Below, in pieces: positions 45,240-47,884 of a DNA stretch of 47,884 nucleotides (its first letter is position 1; each line of letters opens with the position of its first letter). The DNA is taken from NCBI GenBank assembly GCA_016302065.1, contig JAEDOI010000006.1, positions 1 through 47,884 on the forward strand. The letters are read 5' to 3'. Both the position numbers and the translations under genes were made by a program. The DNA comes from Bacilli bacterium (lineage in GTDB: Bacteria > Bacillota_I > Bacilli_A > RFN20 > CAG-826). The notes beneath the pieces were generated by a model that searched no databases, was not told where the DNA came from, and was given only the letters and a program-made list of their open reading frames with translations.

Positions 45240-46766
45240 ATGGAAATTAATGAGAATGGTATTATCGTTGAAAGATTCAGCGATGAAAAATTAACAGATC
45301 AAGAATTAGCAAGAAGAGAAAAACTTAAAAAACTAGAAGATTTAGGAGTATATCCATGGGGTGAAAAATTTGAACGCACCCATTCTATTTTAGCTTGTAG
45401 AGATGCAGCAAAAGATAAAACTGAAGAAGAATTAGAAGCGAATCCAATTAATGTTAAAATTGCTGGTAGAATTTTATTGCTTAGAAGGAAAGGTAAAGCC
45501 GCTTTCTTTAACATTAAAGATAAAGAAGGAAATCTTCAAGCTTATATTTCTATTGATACAGTAGGTGAAGATGAATACGAAATTTTTAAGCTTACTGACA
45601 TTGGAGATATTGTCGGTCTTGAAGGACGATTAATGTTAACAAGAACTGGGGAATTAACAATTAGAGTCTCCAAATTTACTTATTTAACAAAAGCCTTAAA
45701 ACCATTACCAGAAAAATATCACGGATTAACTGATATTGAAGAAAGATATAGACAAAGATATCTTGATTTAATTACTAATGATGAATCAAAAAGAGTTGCT
45801 TTATTAAGACCAAAAATTATTAGAAGTATGCAACATTATTTTGATGAAAGAGGATTTGTTGAAGTTGAAACCAGTGTTCTTCAACCAATTCTTGGTGGAG
45901 CAAATGCTAGACCATTTATTACTCATCATAATACTTTAAATAAAGATTTTTATCTTCGTATTGCAACTGAACTTCAATTAAAAAGATTAATTGTTGGTGG
46001 ACTTGAAAAAGTATATGAATTTGGGCGTCTTTTTAGAAATGAAGGCATGGATACAAAACATAATCCTGAATTTACAACTGTTGAATTATATGAAGCATAT
46101 GGCGATTTAGATTCAATGAGACAATTGATAGAAGGTTTGATTAGAAATACATGTTTAGAATGTTTAGGAACTACCAAGATAAATTATCAAGGAATTGATA
46201 TTGATTTTGGTCCTGAATTTAGATGGGTTTCTATGGCAGAATTAGTTAAAAATAAATTAGGAATTGATTTTGAAAGAACAGATCTATCATTTGAAGAGGC
46301 AAAAGAATTTGCAATATCAAAAGGCATAAAAGTAGAACCACATTGGACAAGCAATGGTTATATTTTAAATGCTTTATTTGAAGAATTTTGTGAACAAGAT
46401 TTAATTCAACCAACATTTGTTCATGGTCATCCAATTGAGATTTCTCCATTAACTAAAAAATCAAAAGATCCAAGATTTACTGAAAGGTTCGAGTTATACA
46501 TGAATTGCACTGAATACTGCAATGCTTATAGTGAGTTAAATGATCCATTTGATCAAAAAGAAAGATTTGAAGCTCAATTAAGAGCTAAAGAACTTGGAGA
46601 TGATGAAGCAAACGAAATGGATTATGATTTCTTAAATGCTTTAAATTATGGTATGCCTCCAACAGGTGGAGTTGGATTAGGTGTTGATAGATTTGTTATG
46701 TTATTAACAAATAGCGCATCTATTAGGGATGTAATTCTCTTCCCTACAATGAAAGATAGAAAATAA
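45240..46766 (+). CDS. lysS: Lysyl-tRNA synthetase (class II)
   Basis: A 508-residue class II LysRS. The N-terminal OB-fold anticodon-binding domain covers about 60-165. The catalytic domain has motif 2 FRNEGMDTKHNPEFT and motif 3 GVGLGVDRFVMLL, and MPPTGGVG lies just before motif 3. An AGAGGTGA SD precedes the ATG. A 55-base gap after dusB has AT-rich -10-like sequences (for example TATAAA near 45205), so it may have its own promoter. A terminator follows. Confidence 0.98.
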   Translation: MEINENGIIVERFSDEKLTDQELARREKLKKLEDLGVYPWGEKFERTHSILACRDAAKDKTEEELEANPINVKIAGRILLLRRKGKAAFFNIKDKEGNLQAYISIDTVGEDEYEIFKLTDIGDIVGLEGRLMLTRTGELTIRVSKFTYLTKALKPLPEKYHGLTDIEERYRQRYLDLITNDESKRVALLRPKIIRSMQHYFDERGFVEVETSVLQPILGGANARPFITHHNTLNKDFYLRIATELQLKRLIVGGLEKVYEFGRLFRNEGMDTKHNPEFTTVELYEAYGDLDSMRQLIEGLIRNTCLECLGTTKINYQGIDIDFGPEFRWVSMAELVKNKLGIDFERTDLSFEEAKEFAISKGIKVEPHWTSNGYILNALFEEFCEQDLIQPTFVHGHPIEISPLTKKSKDPRFTERFELYMNCTEYCNAYSELNDPFDQKERFEAQLRAKELGDDEANEMDYDFLNALNYGMPPTGGVGLGVDRFVMLLTNSASIRDVILFPTMKDRK

Positions 46767-46795
46767 TAATTTATAGTTTAAAATTTATTAAAAAT

Positions 46796-46823
46796 GGCGT
46801 CTTGTATATTGAAGACGCTTTTT
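46796..46823 (+). terminator. Intrinsic terminator after lysS
   Basis: Stem GCGTCTT (46797-46803) / AAGACGC (46812-46818) with an 8-base loop, then TTTTT. Confidence 0.88.
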
Positions 46824-46824
46824 C

Positions 46825-46853
46825 TTTACAAAATACTTAAATTTCGATAAAAT
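46825..46853 (+). promoter_or_regulatory. Promoter of the rpsF operon
   Basis: TTTACA (46825-46830) and TAAAAT (46848-46853) are exactly 17 bases apart, with a predicted start at about 46860. The leader is about 70 bases. Confidence 0.65.
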
Positions 46854-46859
46854 ATTTGA

Positions 46860-46930
46860 GCATTAAAGCATTCTTCTCTCCTCAAATATACAAAAGATTT
46901 GAGGCGAAGTCCAAAGGGAGGTTAAAAGGT
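46860..46930 (+). promoter_or_regulatory. Structured rpsF leader, candidate S6:S18 autoregulatory element
   Basis: CCTCAAAT (46880-46887) and ATTTGAGG (46897-46904) form an 8-bp stem. Alternatively TCTCC (46877-46881) can pair with GGAGG of the SD (46917-46921); this competes with the stem for two C residues. In many bacteria the S6-S18 complex binds its own mRNA leader. The arrangement fits such feedback, but I could not match the known consensus with certainty. Confidence 0.45.
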
Positions 46931-47221
46931 ATGAAAAAGTACGAAATTATGTACATCTTAAAAGCAGACCTTGATGATGCTTCAAGAAAAGGTGAAATTG
47001 AAAAACTTCACGGATTATTAACAAAAGGTGGTGCTACCATTGCTAATGTTAATGAATGGGGTTTAAGAGATTTAGCTTATCCAATCAAGAAGCAAACAAA
47101 GGGCTACTATGTTGTCATTAAGATTCAAACTGAATCAGCTGACGCATTTAAAGAATTTGATCGTCTTTCAAAAATTGATCCTGCTGTCTTAAGATATCTT
47201 ATTACAGTTGATCACGAATAA
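46931..47221 (+). CDS. rpsF: 30S ribosomal protein S6
   Basis: A 96-residue S6: MKKYEIMYILKADLDD, then ANVNEWGLRDLAYPIKKQTK and YYVV, the family core. S6 pairs with S18 on the 30S platform. I take the ATG at 46931, preceded by GGGAGG; an upstream in-frame extension to 46856 begins inside the promoter and leader and should be ignored. It is followed after 15 bases by ssb, the classic S6-SSB-S18 operon. Confidence 0.97.
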   Translation: MKKYEIMYILKADLDDASRKGEIEKLHGLLTKGGATIANVNEWGLRDLAYPIKKQTKGYYVVIKIQTESADAFKEFDRLSKIDPAVLRYLITVDHE

Positions 47222-47236
47222 TTTGGAGGAAATAAT

Positions 47237-47671
47237 ATGGTAAATCGTGTCGTTTTAGTTGGAAGGTTAACAAAGGATCCAGAATTAAGAAGAACTAATA
47301 ATGGAACCCCTGTTACATCGTTTACATTAGCATTTACAAATAGAACAAAGAATGCTGATGGTAGTAATTCATCAAGTTTTGTCAATTGCACTGCATGGAA
47401 TAAAACTGCTGAAATTGTCTCTCAATATTGCTCAAAAGGTAGTCAACTTTGTGTTGATGGAAGATTGGTAGAGACTAAATTCCAACGTAAAGATGGTACG
47501 AATGCTTCACGCGTTGAAATCGTTGTTGAAAACATTGAATTATTAGGTAAGAAAAATATAACAGAAGATAAGAATGATGGTTATGTCGCTGACACCAGTT
47601 CAGATGATGTTTACGAGAAGGAAAGTGATAGTGCAGCTGGTGACATGGCAGATGATGACCTTCCATTCTAG
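47237..47671 (+). CDS. ssb: Single-stranded DNA-binding protein
   Basis: A 144-residue SSB. The OB fold (about 1-105) starts MVNRVVLVGRLTKDPELRRT and includes FVNCTAWNKTAEI. An acidic disordered linker leads to the conserved C-terminal tip DDDLPF, which recruits repair and replication partners. The SD TGGAGGA precedes ATG. It sits between rpsF and rpsR as in most Firmicutes. Confidence 0.98.
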   Translation: MVNRVVLVGRLTKDPELRRTNNGTPVTSFTLAFTNRTKNADGSNSSSFVNCTAWNKTAEIVSQYCSKGSQLCVDGRLVETKFQRKDGTNASRVEIVVENIELLGKKNITEDKNDGYVADTSSDDVYEKESDSAAGDMADDDLPF

Positions 47672-47681
47672 AAAGGAAAAC

Positions 47682-47884
47682 ATGGCTTATTTAAAGAAAA
47701 GAGTAAGAAAAAAGGTTTGTTACTTTACAAAGAACAAAATCAAATACATTGACTACAAAGATGTTGAAACATTAAGAAAGTTTATTACATCTGGTGGAAG
47801 AATTTCTCCACGTAGATTAACTGGAACAAGCGCAAAGTATCAAAGACAACTTAAAACAGCTATTGAAAGAGCTCGTTTTATGGC
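47682..47884 (+). CDS. rpsR: 30S ribosomal protein S18 (partial, cut by window end)
   Basis: The first 67 codons of S18 are present: MAYLKKRVRKKVCYFTKNK, then IDYKDVETLRKFIT, GGRISPRRLTGT and KYQRQLKTAIERARFMA. The family is about 75-80 residues, so only the last few are missing at the edge. The SD GAAAGGA precedes the ATG, 10 bases after the ssb stop. S18 pairs with S6 on the ribosome. Confidence 0.95.
   Translation, partial: MAYLKKRVRKKVCYFTKNKIKYIDYKDVETLRKFITSGGRISPRRLTGTSAKYQRQLKTAIERARFM

Noticed and set aside
46856..46930. In-frame 25-residue extension of rpsF
   Set aside because: It begins at the promoter and leader; the S6 family starts at MKKYEIMY with a good SD.
1..47884. UGA read as tryptophan (Mycoplasma code)
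   Set aside because: Several genes end in TGA, and tryptophans in conserved positions are TGG.
1..47884. CRISPR array, insertion sequence, prophage, tRNA or rRNA
   Set aside because: No repeat-spacer pattern, transposase, terminal repeats or tRNA/rRNA-like sequence was noticed on reading; a covariance-model or profile scan was not possible.

Overview
The window is strongly AT-rich and holds a bacterial replication origin with housekeeping genes on both sides. Gene order (dnaA-dnaN-S4-recF-gyrB-gyrA leftward; rpmH-rnpA-yidC-jag-mnmE rightward; then pth-mfd-rqcP-tilS-ftsH-dusB-lysS and rpsF-ssb-rpsR) is that of low-GC Firmicutes/Bacilli. TGA is used as a stop (for example rpmH and mfd) and tryptophan is TGG, so the code is standard and the organism is not Mycoplasma/Spiroplasma. 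The AT content, the very short 4.5S-type SRP RNA, the absence of sporulation genes in blocks where Bacillus carries them, and the MEP-pathway kinase IspE suggest a streamlined, probably host-associated Bacilli/Mollicutes-like lineage. That placement is inference.

Layout. The origin lies at about 18.2-20.0 kb and is bipartite: a DnaA-box cluster with AT-rich DNA upstream of dnaA (19.6-19.93 kb), and a compact triple DnaA box followed by TTA trios between dnaA and dnaN. Left of it, on the minus strand, run dnaA, dnaN, an S4 protein, recF, gyrB, gyrA, a glycosyltransferase-like gene and serS. These are followed by the SRP RNA, tadA, a fused ABC ATPase/FtsX permease with its TetR regulator, a degenerate M50-like membrane protein, a plus-strand PfkB kinase and an EF-G paralogue. 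Right of it, on the plus strand, one tightly packed operon carries rpmH-rnpA-yidC-jag-mnmE-tatD-rnmV-rsmA-ispE. Then come ppdK (minus), an FGGY sugar kinase, a TetR plus heterodimeric ABC exporter operon (minus), the pth-mfd-rqcP-tilS-ftsH-dusB run, lysS, and the rpsF-ssb-rpsR operon, cut by the window edge.

Most genes follow replication fork direction. The exceptions are the PfkB kinase, ppdK and the ABC exporter operon. No insertion sequence, prophage, CRISPR array, tRNA or rRNA was seen.

The most interesting points are: an EF-G paralogue with the switch II catalytic His replaced, under a perfect cre-like palindrome at its predicted +1; a dnaN/S4-gene gap packed with inverted repeats, one hiding a Shine-Dalgarno (SD); an mfd gene whose coding frame extends upstream of any ATG/GTG/TTG to an SD-preceded ATT; three genes lacking an SD whose predicted promoters imply leaderless mRNAs; a lipoprotein-type YidC with a large ectodomain; an ABC exporter subunit with an inserted domain; and a pseudo-M50 membrane protein next to a likely TetR operator.
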